Position numbers and translations under genes: made by a program. A DNA stretch of 64,000 nucleotides, taken from the NCBI RefSeq assembly GCF_006974125.1, contig NZ_CP037858.1, positions 1,116,001 to 1,180,000 of the forward strand, read 5' to 3'. Below are positions 10,901 through 18,420 of this stretch, piece after piece. The first letter of the stretch is position 1, and each line of letters opens with the position of its first letter. The notes under the pieces are model-generated. The model saw nothing but the letters and a program-made list of their open reading frames with translations, did not search any database and had not been told where the DNA came from. Origin of the DNA: Stenotrophomonas maltophilia (GTDB taxonomy: Bacteria > Pseudomonadota > Gammaproteobacteria > Xanthomonadales > Xanthomonadaceae).

Positions 10901-11045
10901 CAACATCAAGCCCGTGCAGGTGTACGAGACCAAGTACGGCCGCCCGAGCGCTGCCGAGACCATCCGCACCTACTACAACTACAACACGCCGAAGTATTTC
11001 AACGATCCGCGCTACGTCCGCTTCCAGGTCCAGTACGACTGGTAA
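7977..11045 (+). CDS. Oar-like TonB-dependent receptor with CarboxypepD_reg-like domain
   Basis: A 1022-residue outer-membrane receptor. A signal peptide covers residues 1-29 (ends TSYAQ). Residues about 30-105 form a beta-rich carboxypeptidase-regulatory-like domain (VNVSADGRFRISQLPTGTYE), the N-terminal mark of Oar/SusC-type receptors. The plug follows (about 115-250; YYVNGFNVTNLYDSLSF, IDQLDVQTGGYGAQYG), then a long beta-barrel that ends in the aromatic FQVQYDW expected for BAM-dependent insertion. The substrate is unknown; Oar-like receptors are often linked to protein or peptide use. A run of nine C (8951-8959) lies in frame. GGAA upstream of ATG 7977 may act as ribosome binding site. 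The gene probably forms a single-gene unit closed by the terminator at 11076. Confidence 0.92.
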   Translation: MNLNFNGRALKRTALAMVLGALAGTSYAQSTSGDIVGTAASAEKVQVKSLASGATREVNVSADGRFRISQLPTGTYEVTTVSGGSPVATTRVTVVAGQQSFATFASASGGNATSLDTVNVRALGAANTIDLGSVESRTTFTADKLNSLPVARDVTSVSLLTPGTVAASGYFGPASFGGASAAENSYYVNGFNVTNLYDSLSFSEIPYQAIDQLDVQTGGYGAQYGFSTGGVTSVNVKRGTNEWKGGFSWTGAPDSLRESAPDTYYDDGSIFRSYDKNSSSSNVYSVWVGGPLIEDKLFVFAMGQFSDSKTTSFSNRGSQYTTNGRPPPSAAALSTTAYDYESKTPYWLLKVDWYLNENNHLEYTGFDNSRRYSYDYYNALYDRPDAGGEPAKTSYLGELVGKSGGQTDVFKWTSYLTENLTGSLQYGQMRNRASEHTISPDGVFDAYNGDINSPQGACPYVLDYRSETGGTGRRIGCAVASTVGMFGGRNERKGTRLDFDWQLGDHKIGFGYSDEKWTSVQGTSYSGGALWYLEDEYANLVNFRNGGSIEIKQKSWYLQDNWQITDNFMLYAGVRNDSFNNKNSDGISFVKQDNIWQPRLGFSWDLLGDGRSKLFASVGRYSLPIAANVALRAASASYYLDQYYTYDGIGANGAPNITGRYEDGAIDSVINGEGGTTPDPRAVASKGLKPYTQDEVILGYQQQISSPIDFFNDWTLGIKATYRRINKAIDDTCDSRSLYNAAVAAGYDLSNWSDPWTVPEGLPGCWIYNPGSDLKVTLDVDGNGTTEEITVPGSTLGPKAKRTYKAVTLSADKQTERWYASFSYTWSKLEGNYEGLVKSTNGQDDTGTTSDFDFAEIMYGSDGYLFNDHRHSIKLFGGFKFNDEWSVGVNVLAQSGAPKSCLGGGWGSFGTEYGYTGVFHSCQLQADGFTSADDIAKVGSAGRTPWQFTVSPNITYTPKWMEGLSMQVSVLNAFNNIKPVQVYETKYGRPSAAETIRTYYNYNTPKYFNDPRYVRFQVQYDW

Positions 11046-11075
11046 GCGGCTTCCTCTCCAGGAACGTCTCAGATT

Positions 11076-11105
11076 GCCGCCGGCCTCGCGCCGGCGGCTT
11101 TTTCT
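11076..11105 (+). terminator. Rho-independent terminator after Oar-like receptor
   Basis: The stem GCCGCCGGC / GCCGGCGGC with loop CTCGC is followed by TTTTTCTTT, 31 bases after the receptor stop. Confidence 0.85.
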
Positions 11106-11117
11106 TTGCGGCCGCAG

Positions 11118-11972
11118 TCAGAGCAGCGACGACAGGATCGGGATCGAGGCCCGCGGGCGCTTGCCCACTTCCTCGATCAGGCGCTGCGCGGCATGGCGGT
11201 ACGCCTGGGCCGGTACCGAATCGGGCTGCGCCACGGTGATCGGGGTACCGCTGTCACCCTGCTCGCGGATGCCGATCTGCAGCGGCAGCGAACCCAGCAG
11301 CGGTACCCCGTACTGGGCTGCCATGCGCTCGCCGCCGCCTTCACCGAACAGGTGCTCGACATGCCCGCAGTTGCTGCAGGTATGCACCGCCATGTTCTCG
11401 ACGATGCCGAGCACCGGCACCTCGACCTTCTCGAACATCTTCAGCGCCTTCTTTGCATCCAGCGTGGCGATGTCCTGCGGCGTGGTGACGATCACCGCAC
11501 CGGCCAGCGGGATCTTCTGGGTCAGGGTCAACTGGATGTCACCGGTGCCTGGCGGCAGATCGATCAGCAGGAAATCCAGATCGTCCCACAGAGTGTCGTT
11601 GAACAGCTGGGTCATTGCCGAGGTGGCCATCGGCCCGCGCCAGATCATCGGCGTGTCCTCCTCGATCAGGTAGCCGATCGACATGGTGTCCACGCCGAAC
11701 GCGCGCAGCGGTTCGATGCTCTTGTTGTCGGGACTTTCCGGCCGGCCGGACAAGCCCAGCATGGCGGGCACGCTGGGGCCGTAGATGTCCGCGTCGAGCA
11801 CGCCAACACGTGCGCCCAGCTGCTGCAGCGCGACGGCCAGATTGACCGCGGTGGTCGACTTGCCCACGCCGCCCTTGCCGGAGCCGACCGCGATGACATT
11901 GCGGATGCGGGCATGTGGCGTCAGTCCCTTCTGGACCTGGCTGGCATGGGGGCGGCGGGGGGAACTGTTCAC
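11118..11972 (-). CDS. apbC: Iron-sulfur cluster carrier protein Mrp/ApbC
   Basis: A P-loop NTPase of the Mrp/NBP35 (ApbC) family that binds and transfers Fe-S clusters in the cytosol. The deviant Walker A is VGSGKGGVGKST, followed by DADIYGPS and the switch DLPPGTGD. The C-terminal CSNCGH provides the CxxC cysteines that hold the bridging cluster. From the GTG at 11972 it has 284 residues. The open frame continues upstream to ATG 12065, but that would overlap the promoter region of the next receptor gene, and the extra 31 residues do not look like family sequence. It lacks the N-terminal MIP18-like domain found in longer Mrp proteins. The start is uncertain. Confidence 0.88.
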   Translation of the reverse strand: MNSSPRRPHASQVQKGLTPHARIRNVIAVGSGKGGVGKSTTAVNLAVALQQLGARVGVLDADIYGPSVPAMLGLSGRPESPDNKSIEPLRAFGVDTMSIGYLIEEDTPMIWRGPMATSAMTQLFNDTLWDDLDFLLIDLPPGTGDIQLTLTQKIPLAGAVIVTTPQDIATLDAKKALKMFEKVEVPVLGIVENMAVHTCSNCGHVEHLFGEGGGERMAAQYGVPLLGSLPLQIGIREQGDSGTPITVAQPDSVPAQAYRHAAQRLIEEVGKRPRASIPILSSLL

Positions 11973-12070
11973 AACGGGCACCAGCTGTATCAGGGGGAAT
12001 AACCCGACATCATACAAGCTGGACGTAGCCTGACTGAAATTCAGGATTGCTACAGATTCGTGCACAGATT

Positions 12071-12085
12071 GTTAAGTTCATGTTA
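12071..12085 (+). promoter_or_regulatory. Shared motif GTTAANNTCATGTTA (copy 1)
   Basis: GTTAAGTTCATGTTA lies 102 bases upstream of the second TonB receptor start. A near-identical copy (GTTAATGTCATGTTA, 15223-15237) is upstream of the third receptor. It may be part of a promoter or a shared regulator site. Confidence 0.45.
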
Positions 12086-12186
12086 CGTTCCTGAAGCACT
12101 GTTTTGGGCTGCAGAGCTGGTTTCCAGCGCGCACGATGGCGCATGCGCAGTGCCGATTTTTGTTTTTTGCTCTTTATTGGAACTAC

Positions 12187-14994
12187 ATGAAATACGTAAG
12201 CAACACCGCACGTCGCAACACGCTCGCCGTCGCCCTGATTTCCGCTCTGATGGCCGCCGCCCCGGCAATGGCCCAGGACAAGGCGACCAACCTGGACAAG
12301 ATCACCGTCACCGGTTCGCTGATCCCGCAGACCCAGGTTGAAACCCAGACCCCGGTGATGTCCATCACCTCCGAAGACATCCAGGCACGCGGCTTCACCA
12401 GCGTGGCCGAAGTGCTGCAGCAGTCCTCGCTGACCACCGGCGGCCTGCAGGGTGGCCAGACCTCGGGTGCCTTCACCCAGGGCGCCGAAGCCTCCGGCAT
12501 GTTCGGCCTGAACCCGGGTTACACCAAGTACCTGATCAACGGCCGCCCGATGCTTTCGTATCCGGCGCTGTACAACGGCAGCGAGTCGTTCAACAACCTC
12601 AGCGGCATTCCGGTCGACATCGTCGAGCGCATTGAAGTGCTGCCGGGTGGCCAGTCCTCGCTGTACGGTTCGGACGCCATCGCCGGCGTCGTCAACATCA
12701 TCCTGAAGGAGCGCATGGACGGCGGCACGATGACCGTCCGCGGCGGCACCTACACCGAAGGTGGTGGCAGCAACCTGCGCATCAGCGGCGCGCACGGCTT
12801 CACCGCCGTCGACGGCCGCTTCAACGCACTGGTCAACGTCCAGTACGAAAAGGGCAACCCGATCTGGGGTTACCAGCGCGACATCACCCGCCAGACCAAC
12901 CCGGTCGGCTTCACCCCGCAGGCTCCGTCCAATGACTTCCTGGTCATCGGTGGCGGCAAGTACTACATGATGGACCCGAGCCGTTGCGCCAATGTCGGCG
13001 GCCTGTACGACGGCACCACCACCGTCGGCTTCCGTGAAGGCAAGGGCGAGTCCTGCGGCTCGATCTACAGCGCGGGCTACAAGACGCTGAAGAACTCCAA
13101 GGACAGCGGTCAGTTCTACTCGACCATGACCTTCGACGTGAACGACAACCTGCAGCTGTTCGCCGACGTGCTGTACAGCAAGGAAAAGACCGAGTTCACC
13201 TCCGGCTCCAGCGCCCTGTGGTGGGGCACGCAGTCGGGCATGGGCGGCTTCTACGACCAGGGCCTGGGCAAGGTCGTGAACCTGCAGCGCGCCTTCGCGC
13301 CGGAAGAAATCGGCGTCGGCGACTACAACAACATCCTCAATGCCGACCGCAGCCGTTCCTACCAGGTCACCCCGGGTGCGAAGGGCATGTTCGGTGACTG
13401 GGACTACAGCGCCAGCTTCACCCGCGGCGAATACCGCCTGGACCAGGACCGCTTCGTGCGCTGGAAGGACAAGATCAACGGCTTCTTCGCCGATCGCGTC
13501 CTCGGCCAGCAGCTGGGCACCTACACCGACCCGAAGACCGGCGGCCAGTTCGGCATCTACAACCCGAACTATGCTGCGTTCTACTCGCCGATCACCCCGG
13601 AAGAGTTCGGCAGCTTCACCGGCTACGGCACCCACCACAGCAAGACCTGGCAGAACCTGGGCCGCGTGCAGCTGACCAACGGTTCGCTGTTCAGCCTGCC
13701 GGGCGGTGACGCCGGCCTGGCCGTGGTCCTGGAAGGCGGCAGCGAAGGCTGGAACTACTCGCCGAACCAGTCGTTCATCGACGGCAATGTGTGGGGCACC
13801 ACCGCCGTGGCCGGCGCCGGCCACCGCAGCAGCTACGCGGTGACCTCCGAGCTGCGCATGCCGCTGCACGAAATGGTGACGGTCAGCGCTTCGGGCCGCT
13901 ACGACGCTTTCAAGATCGCCGACAGCACCGTCGACAAGGCCACCTACAGCATCGGCGTCGAGTTCCGTCCGCTGGAAAGCCTGCTGTTCCGCGGCAAGTA
14001 CGGCACCGCCTTCCGTGCACCGACCCTGTCCGACGCCTTCCAGGGCATGAGCGGTTCGTACGCGTCCAGCCAGAATGACTACTACCGCTGCAACCAGGCG
14101 GGCTTCGCGCTGAACGACGACCTCTGCCCGTACTACAAGAACACCTCGGTCTACAGCGAAAAGTCCGGCAACCCGGACCTGAAGCCGATCACCGCCGACG
14201 TGTGGAGCGCGGGCGTTGTGTGGGCACCGGTCAGCAACTTCTCGCTGTCGGTTGACTACTACAACTGGAAGATCAAGAACGAGGTCAAGACCCTGAGCAG
14301 CGACCAGCTGCTGATGGCCGAGTACGCCTGCGCCACCGGTGCCGTGAACAACACCTCGGCCAGCTGCCAGGATGTTGCCAACTGGATCACCCGTGACAAC
14401 GCCGGTGCGATCACCCGCGTCTACACCCCGAAGCTGAACGTCGCCAGCCAGAACCTGGAAGCGGTCGCCGTCAGCGCGAAGTACCAGCAGGACATCGGCC
14501 GCTTCGGCTCGCTGAACTTCTCCGGCAACTACACCAACATGCTGAAGCGCGAGCTGCAGCCGCTGCCGGGTGCACAGAAGATCGACCTGCTGAGCGATCC
14601 GTACAACATGTACTACTACGACAACTACGCCAAGGTGCGTGGCGACCTGTCGGTAGCCTGGAACATCGACAAGTTCACCACCACGGTGTACGCGAACTAC
14701 GTCGGCAGCACGCCGAACTACGTCGCCTACCTGGGTCGCAGCTACGACTACACCAACCGCTACGGCGCCAAGGCCGGCAAGTGGGGCTCGTACACCACGT
14801 ACAACCTGAGCTTCGCCTACCGCGCACAGGAAGACCTGACCCTGTCGCTGATGGTCAACAACGTCTTCAACAAGATGCCGACCGGCCAGCGCTACAGCTA
14901 CGAGGGTACCGATGGCACCCCGTACAACAGCGCCTTCTACAGCATCTACGGCCGCTCCATCCAGGCCCAGATGAAGTACGACTTCGGCAAGTAA
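12187..14994 (+). CDS. TonB-dependent receptor
   Basis: A 935-residue outer-membrane TonB-dependent receptor. The signal peptide ends AAPAMAQ (about residue 30). DKATNLDKITVTGSLIP just after it is the TonB-box region typical of xanthomonad receptors. The plug (about 45-190) includes INGRPMLSYPALYNG and RIEVLPGGQSSLYGSDAIAGVVNIILK. The barrel has the late motif LRGKYGTAFRAPTLSDAFQG and ends QMKYDFGK. ATG 12187 was chosen because the signal peptide begins there; the open frame extends upstream to 12136 without signal-like sequence. The substrate is unknown. It shares architecture and a promoter-region motif with the receptor at 15376, suggesting an ancient duplication or common regulation. Confidence 0.93.
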   Translation: MKYVSNTARRNTLAVALISALMAAAPAMAQDKATNLDKITVTGSLIPQTQVETQTPVMSITSEDIQARGFTSVAEVLQQSSLTTGGLQGGQTSGAFTQGAEASGMFGLNPGYTKYLINGRPMLSYPALYNGSESFNNLSGIPVDIVERIEVLPGGQSSLYGSDAIAGVVNIILKERMDGGTMTVRGGTYTEGGGSNLRISGAHGFTAVDGRFNALVNVQYEKGNPIWGYQRDITRQTNPVGFTPQAPSNDFLVIGGGKYYMMDPSRCANVGGLYDGTTTVGFREGKGESCGSIYSAGYKTLKNSKDSGQFYSTMTFDVNDNLQLFADVLYSKEKTEFTSGSSALWWGTQSGMGGFYDQGLGKVVNLQRAFAPEEIGVGDYNNILNADRSRSYQVTPGAKGMFGDWDYSASFTRGEYRLDQDRFVRWKDKINGFFADRVLGQQLGTYTDPKTGGQFGIYNPNYAAFYSPITPEEFGSFTGYGTHHSKTWQNLGRVQLTNGSLFSLPGGDAGLAVVLEGGSEGWNYSPNQSFIDGNVWGTTAVAGAGHRSSYAVTSELRMPLHEMVTVSASGRYDAFKIADSTVDKATYSIGVEFRPLESLLFRGKYGTAFRAPTLSDAFQGMSGSYASSQNDYYRCNQAGFALNDDLCPYYKNTSVYSEKSGNPDLKPITADVWSAGVVWAPVSNFSLSVDYYNWKIKNEVKTLSSDQLLMAEYACATGAVNNTSASCQDVANWITRDNAGAITRVYTPKLNVASQNLEAVAVSAKYQQDIGRFGSLNFSGNYTNMLKRELQPLPGAQKIDLLSDPYNMYYYDNYAKVRGDLSVAWNIDKFTTTVYANYVGSTPNYVAYLGRSYDYTNRYGAKAGKWGSYTTYNLSFAYRAQEDLTLSLMVNNVFNKMPTGQRYSYEGTDGTPYNSAFYSIYGRSIQAQMKYDFGK

Positions 14995-15027
14995 TCCCGT
15001 CGTTTTCCGGACTTCGTGTCTGGACCA

Positions 15028-15055
15028 GGCCCCGCTTCGGCGGGGCCTTTTTTTT
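15028..15055 (+). terminator. Rho-independent terminator after receptor 2
   Basis: The stem GGCCCCGC / GCGGGGCC with a TTCG tetraloop is followed by eight T, 34 bases after the receptor stop codon. Confidence 0.93.
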
Positions 15056-15210
15056 GGGGCCGGCACCGGCCACCCATCCATTCAGCATCCAGACACCATC
15101 AGGAGAACTCATAAAAATCATTTCAGATCAAACAGATACAAGAAATCCAGGCTGATTTCGAGGAGAGAGCCAGCATCTCTACGAAAATTTGATGACTGCG
15201 CAATGAACGT

Positions 15211-15239
15211 TTGACAGGCTCGGTTAATGTCATGTTAAT
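15211..15239 (+). promoter_or_regulatory. Candidate sigma70 promoter for receptor 3
   Basis: A perfect -35 TTGACA (15211-15216), a 17-base spacer and the -10-like GTTAAT (15234-15239, 4 of 6 matches). The spacer and -10 contain the motif GTTAATGTCATGTTA shared with the region upstream of receptor 2. Confidence 0.55.
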
Positions 15240-15375
15240 CTCGAGTTACCGGCCCGTGAAGCCGGTGCAACCGGGGGCAGAACCACTGCCAACACCGGGC
15301 AAGGGGCACACGGAGACGCCCGCAAGGCAATGTCCCCGGTGTACGACGCAATCATTGGATTCAAGGGGATTTCAG

Positions 15376-18324
15376 ATGATCAATCGCAAGTCGCTCGGCA
15401 GGCATCCGCTGAGCTTTGCCCTCGCTTCTGCCGTGCTGCTCATCGCAGCCGCTCCGGCATTCGCCCAGGACGCGGGTTCGACGCAGACGGCACAAGACAC
15501 ACCGAAAGAAACACCGAAGTCCAAGGCGACCAACCTGGACACGGTGACCGTCACCGGTTCGCGCATCAGCCGCGACGTGTTCAACTCGGTTTCGCCGGTG
15601 CAGGTCGTAACCCGTGAGGAAACCACCCTGGCGGGCTTCAACTCGACCGCCGCCGCGCTGCAGAGCAACAGCGTCACTGCCGGCAGCGCACAGATCAACA
15701 ACTCCTTCGGTGGCTATGTCACCAATGGCGGCCCGGGTGCCAATACCCTGTCGCTGCGTGGCCTGGGCGCCACCCGTACTCTGATCCTGCTCAACGGCCG
15801 CCGCGTTGCACCGGCAGGCTCGCGCGGCTCGGTCGGCTCGGCCGACCTGAACGTGCTGCCCAGCGCGATGGTCGACCGCGTGGAAATCCTGAAGGACGGT
15901 GCTTCGTCCATCTACGGTTCGGACGCTGTGGCCGGCGTTGTCAACATCATCACCCGCAAGAACGTGGACGGTGTTGAGGCCGAGTTCCAGCACAACGCCA
16001 CCGAGAGCGGTGGCGGTGACGAAACCCGATACTCGATCGTGTTCGGCAGCACCGGCGAACGCTCGCACTTCTCCGGCTCATACGAGCACTACCGCCGCAA
16101 TGAAATGACCGTGGGTGATCGCAGCTGGGCCAGCTGTCCGACCGACAACCTGCGCGACATGACCGTGGGCAACTACTTCGGTAGCGGCGACTACATCGAT
16201 CCGACCACCGGCAAGTCGAAGTGCTTCACGCTCGATTCCGGCGGCGTGACCATCAATACCCTGGGCACCGCCACCTTTGGTGGGTTCAACCGCTGGCGTC
16301 CGAATCCCGCCGTCACCACCGGCCGCCTGCCGGGCTATGAGTCTGTCGGCTACTACGACCGCGACACCTTCGATCCAGGACTGCTGAAGGAATCGCTGGT
16401 GTCCCCGGCCACCACCCACACTCTGTTCTTCCAGGGTGGCGTGGATCTGGGCGTGATGGGAGATGCCGAGTTCTACTACGAGTTCCTCGGCAACAAGCGC
16501 GACTCCACCCAGACCGGCTACCGCCAGCTGTCCTATGACTACTCGGTCGGCAATCCGCTGCTCGGTGACCTGGCCAACCTGCCGGCCTTCGCCCTGCCGA
16601 CGGAAACGTCCAATGGCAAGAACGTGTCGGCCCGCACCTTCATCGGCTTCGGCAACGACCGCAGCAAGCAGTCGGTGGACTTCTTCCGTGCCACCGCCGG
16701 CGTGCGCGGCCGGCTCGGTTCGGAGTGGAACTATGACTTCATGGTCAGCCATGCCGACTCCGATGCGGACTACACCTTCAACACGTTCCTGACTGATCGC
16801 CTGGCACAGAGCCTGAACGTGGTGTCCGACGGCGCCGGTGGCTTCAGGTGCGTGGACCCGGCCAACGGCTGCGTTGCCGCACCGATGCTCAACGCGCAGA
16901 CGCTGGCCGGCAAACTGCCGTACGAGTGGAAGAACTTCGTCTACACCCCGGTCACCGGCAACACCAGTTACAAGGAATCGACCGCGAACCTGAACGTCAA
17001 TGGTCCGTTGTTCGACCTGCCGGGCGGTACCGCCGCCGGCGCCTTCGGTGTCGAATACCGCAAGGCCAAGATCGACGATACCCCGAGCATCCACTCGATC
17101 AACCGCAACCTGTACAACCTGACCAGCTCCGACCCGACCCGCGGCAGCGATTCGGTGTGGGAAGCCTACGGCGAAATCGAGCTGCCGCTGCTGTCCGGCG
17201 TCACCGCTGCCGAGGAACTGACCTTCAACGCCTCGGCCCGATACACCGACTACAAGTCGTATGGTTCGGACACCACCTGGAAGCTGGGTGGCCTGTGGAC
17301 GCCGGTCAAGTGGCTGTCGCTGCGCGCCTCCTACGGCACCTCGTACCGTGCCCCGGCGCTGTTCGAACAGTTCCTGGGCGCCACCAGCGGCTTCCTGAAC
17401 GCTTCCAGCGATCCCTGCAATAACTACGGGTCGCGCAATCCGACCAGCCCGCGTTACATCAACTGCGCGTCCCAGGGCCTGCCCACCAGCTTCACCGCGA
17501 CCAACTCGGTACGTGTGGACTCCATCGGTGGTGGCCTGGTCGGTGCCAACCTGAAGGCCGAAACCTCCGACGCGTTCACCGTCGGCCTGGTGTTGCAGCC
17601 GGAGTTCGGCAGCGGCTTCGGTGATCTGTCCTTCGCCGTCGATTACTACGACATCGAAGTGGAGAACGGCGTTGCCCAGATGGGTGCCACCTACATCCTG
17701 AGCACCTGCTACAACGGCACCACCGGCGACTTCGCCGCCAACAATGGTCTGTGCCGCCTGATCAGCCGTTCGCCCAACAACACCCTGACCGTCCAGAACG
17801 GCTATGCCAACCTGGCCACCGACAAGGTGCGCGGTCTGGACTTCACCACCCGCTACGTTCGCGACATCGGTCCGGGCGAATTCCGCGCCAACGTGCAGGT
17901 CTCGCGGTTCCTGGAGCAGTCCGGCAAGGTGTTCGAGGACGATCCGCTGGTTGACGCCAACGGCCGGATCAACAACCCGAAGTTCACCGGCCAGCTGGAC
18001 CTGACCTACAAGTTCAAGGAATGGCGTGTGCGCTATGGCATGAACTGGGTGGACAACATGTCCAGCTATGCGTACTACGAGGAAGATCCCGCAACCTCGG
18101 CGTACAAGCTGGCCGTGCCGAACTACATCACCCAGGACTTCTCGGTTCAGTACACCGCCGACAAGTGGCAGGCCACCGCTGGCGTGCGCAACTTCGCTGA
18201 CAAGGAACCGCCGACCATCAGCCCGGGTGCCGGCATCTACAACACCATCGGCAATGCCCCGCTGTACAGTGGCTACGACTACTTCGGCCGTACGTTCTTC
18301 GTGAACCTCAGCAAGAAGTTCTAA
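15376..18324 (+). CDS. TonB-dependent receptor
   Basis: A 982-residue outer-membrane TonB-dependent receptor. The signal peptide ends AAPAFAQ (about residue 31). A low-complexity Thr/Lys linker follows, then KATNLDTVTVTGSRISR, the TonB-box region. The plug (about 65-205) has SLRGLGATRTLILLNGRR and RVEILKDGASSIYGSDAVAGVVNIITR; the barrel has SLRASYGTSYRAPALFEQF and ends in NLSKKF with the C-terminal Phe needed for assembly. ATG 15376 is preceded by AAGGGGATTTCAG. This NGRR/GASSIYGSDAVAGV type is common in xanthomonads and was discussed in CUT (carbohydrate utilisation) work; the substrate here is unknown. It lies directly upstream of an exported S9 peptidase, which hints at peptide uptake. Confidence 0.93.
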   Translation: MINRKSLGRHPLSFALASAVLLIAAAPAFAQDAGSTQTAQDTPKETPKSKATNLDTVTVTGSRISRDVFNSVSPVQVVTREETTLAGFNSTAAALQSNSVTAGSAQINNSFGGYVTNGGPGANTLSLRGLGATRTLILLNGRRVAPAGSRGSVGSADLNVLPSAMVDRVEILKDGASSIYGSDAVAGVVNIITRKNVDGVEAEFQHNATESGGGDETRYSIVFGSTGERSHFSGSYEHYRRNEMTVGDRSWASCPTDNLRDMTVGNYFGSGDYIDPTTGKSKCFTLDSGGVTINTLGTATFGGFNRWRPNPAVTTGRLPGYESVGYYDRDTFDPGLLKESLVSPATTHTLFFQGGVDLGVMGDAEFYYEFLGNKRDSTQTGYRQLSYDYSVGNPLLGDLANLPAFALPTETSNGKNVSARTFIGFGNDRSKQSVDFFRATAGVRGRLGSEWNYDFMVSHADSDADYTFNTFLTDRLAQSLNVVSDGAGGFRCVDPANGCVAAPMLNAQTLAGKLPYEWKNFVYTPVTGNTSYKESTANLNVNGPLFDLPGGTAAGAFGVEYRKAKIDDTPSIHSINRNLYNLTSSDPTRGSDSVWEAYGEIELPLLSGVTAAEELTFNASARYTDYKSYGSDTTWKLGGLWTPVKWLSLRASYGTSYRAPALFEQFLGATSGFLNASSDPCNNYGSRNPTSPRYINCASQGLPTSFTATNSVRVDSIGGGLVGANLKAETSDAFTVGLVLQPEFGSGFGDLSFAVDYYDIEVENGVAQMGATYILSTCYNGTTGDFAANNGLCRLISRSPNNTLTVQNGYANLATDKVRGLDFTTRYVRDIGPGEFRANVQVSRFLEQSGKVFEDDPLVDANGRINNPKFTGQLDLTYKFKEWRVRYGMNWVDNMSSYAYYEEDPATSAYKLAVPNYITQDFSVQYTADKWQATAGVRNFADKEPPTISPGAGIYNTIGNAPLYSGYDYFGRTFFVNLSKKF

Positions 18325-18337
18325 GCCTGCACCACCA

Positions 18338-18368
18338 GCCGCCGCCCTTAGGGCGGCGGCTGTATTTT
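18338..18368 (+). terminator. Terminator after receptor 3
   Basis: The stem GCCGCCGCCC / GGGCGGCGGC with loop TTA is followed by TGTATTTT, a weaker T-tract. Some read-through into the peptidase gene 50 bases downstream is possible. Confidence 0.75.
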
Positions 18369-18420
18369 GGGGTGGGTGCAACGCCCACTCTCCCATCGCT
18401 CGGATACAGTGAGACGTAGC

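Larger units (their letters stand above)
15000..15375. other. Intergenic region between two receptor genes
   Basis: This region of about 375 bases holds a strong terminator (15028-15055), a moderately AT-rich stretch at 15105-15245, a candidate sigma70 promoter (15211-15239) and a GC-rich leader of about 130 bases before the ribosome binding site AAGGGGAT. An open frame runs through the leader from 15211, but its sequence does not resemble a protein family. Confidence 0.6.

Noticed and set aside
11973..12065. N-terminal extension of Mrp up to ATG 12065
   Set aside because: It would overlap the promoter region of the next receptor gene, and the added residues do not look like Mrp; GTG 11972 was preferred.
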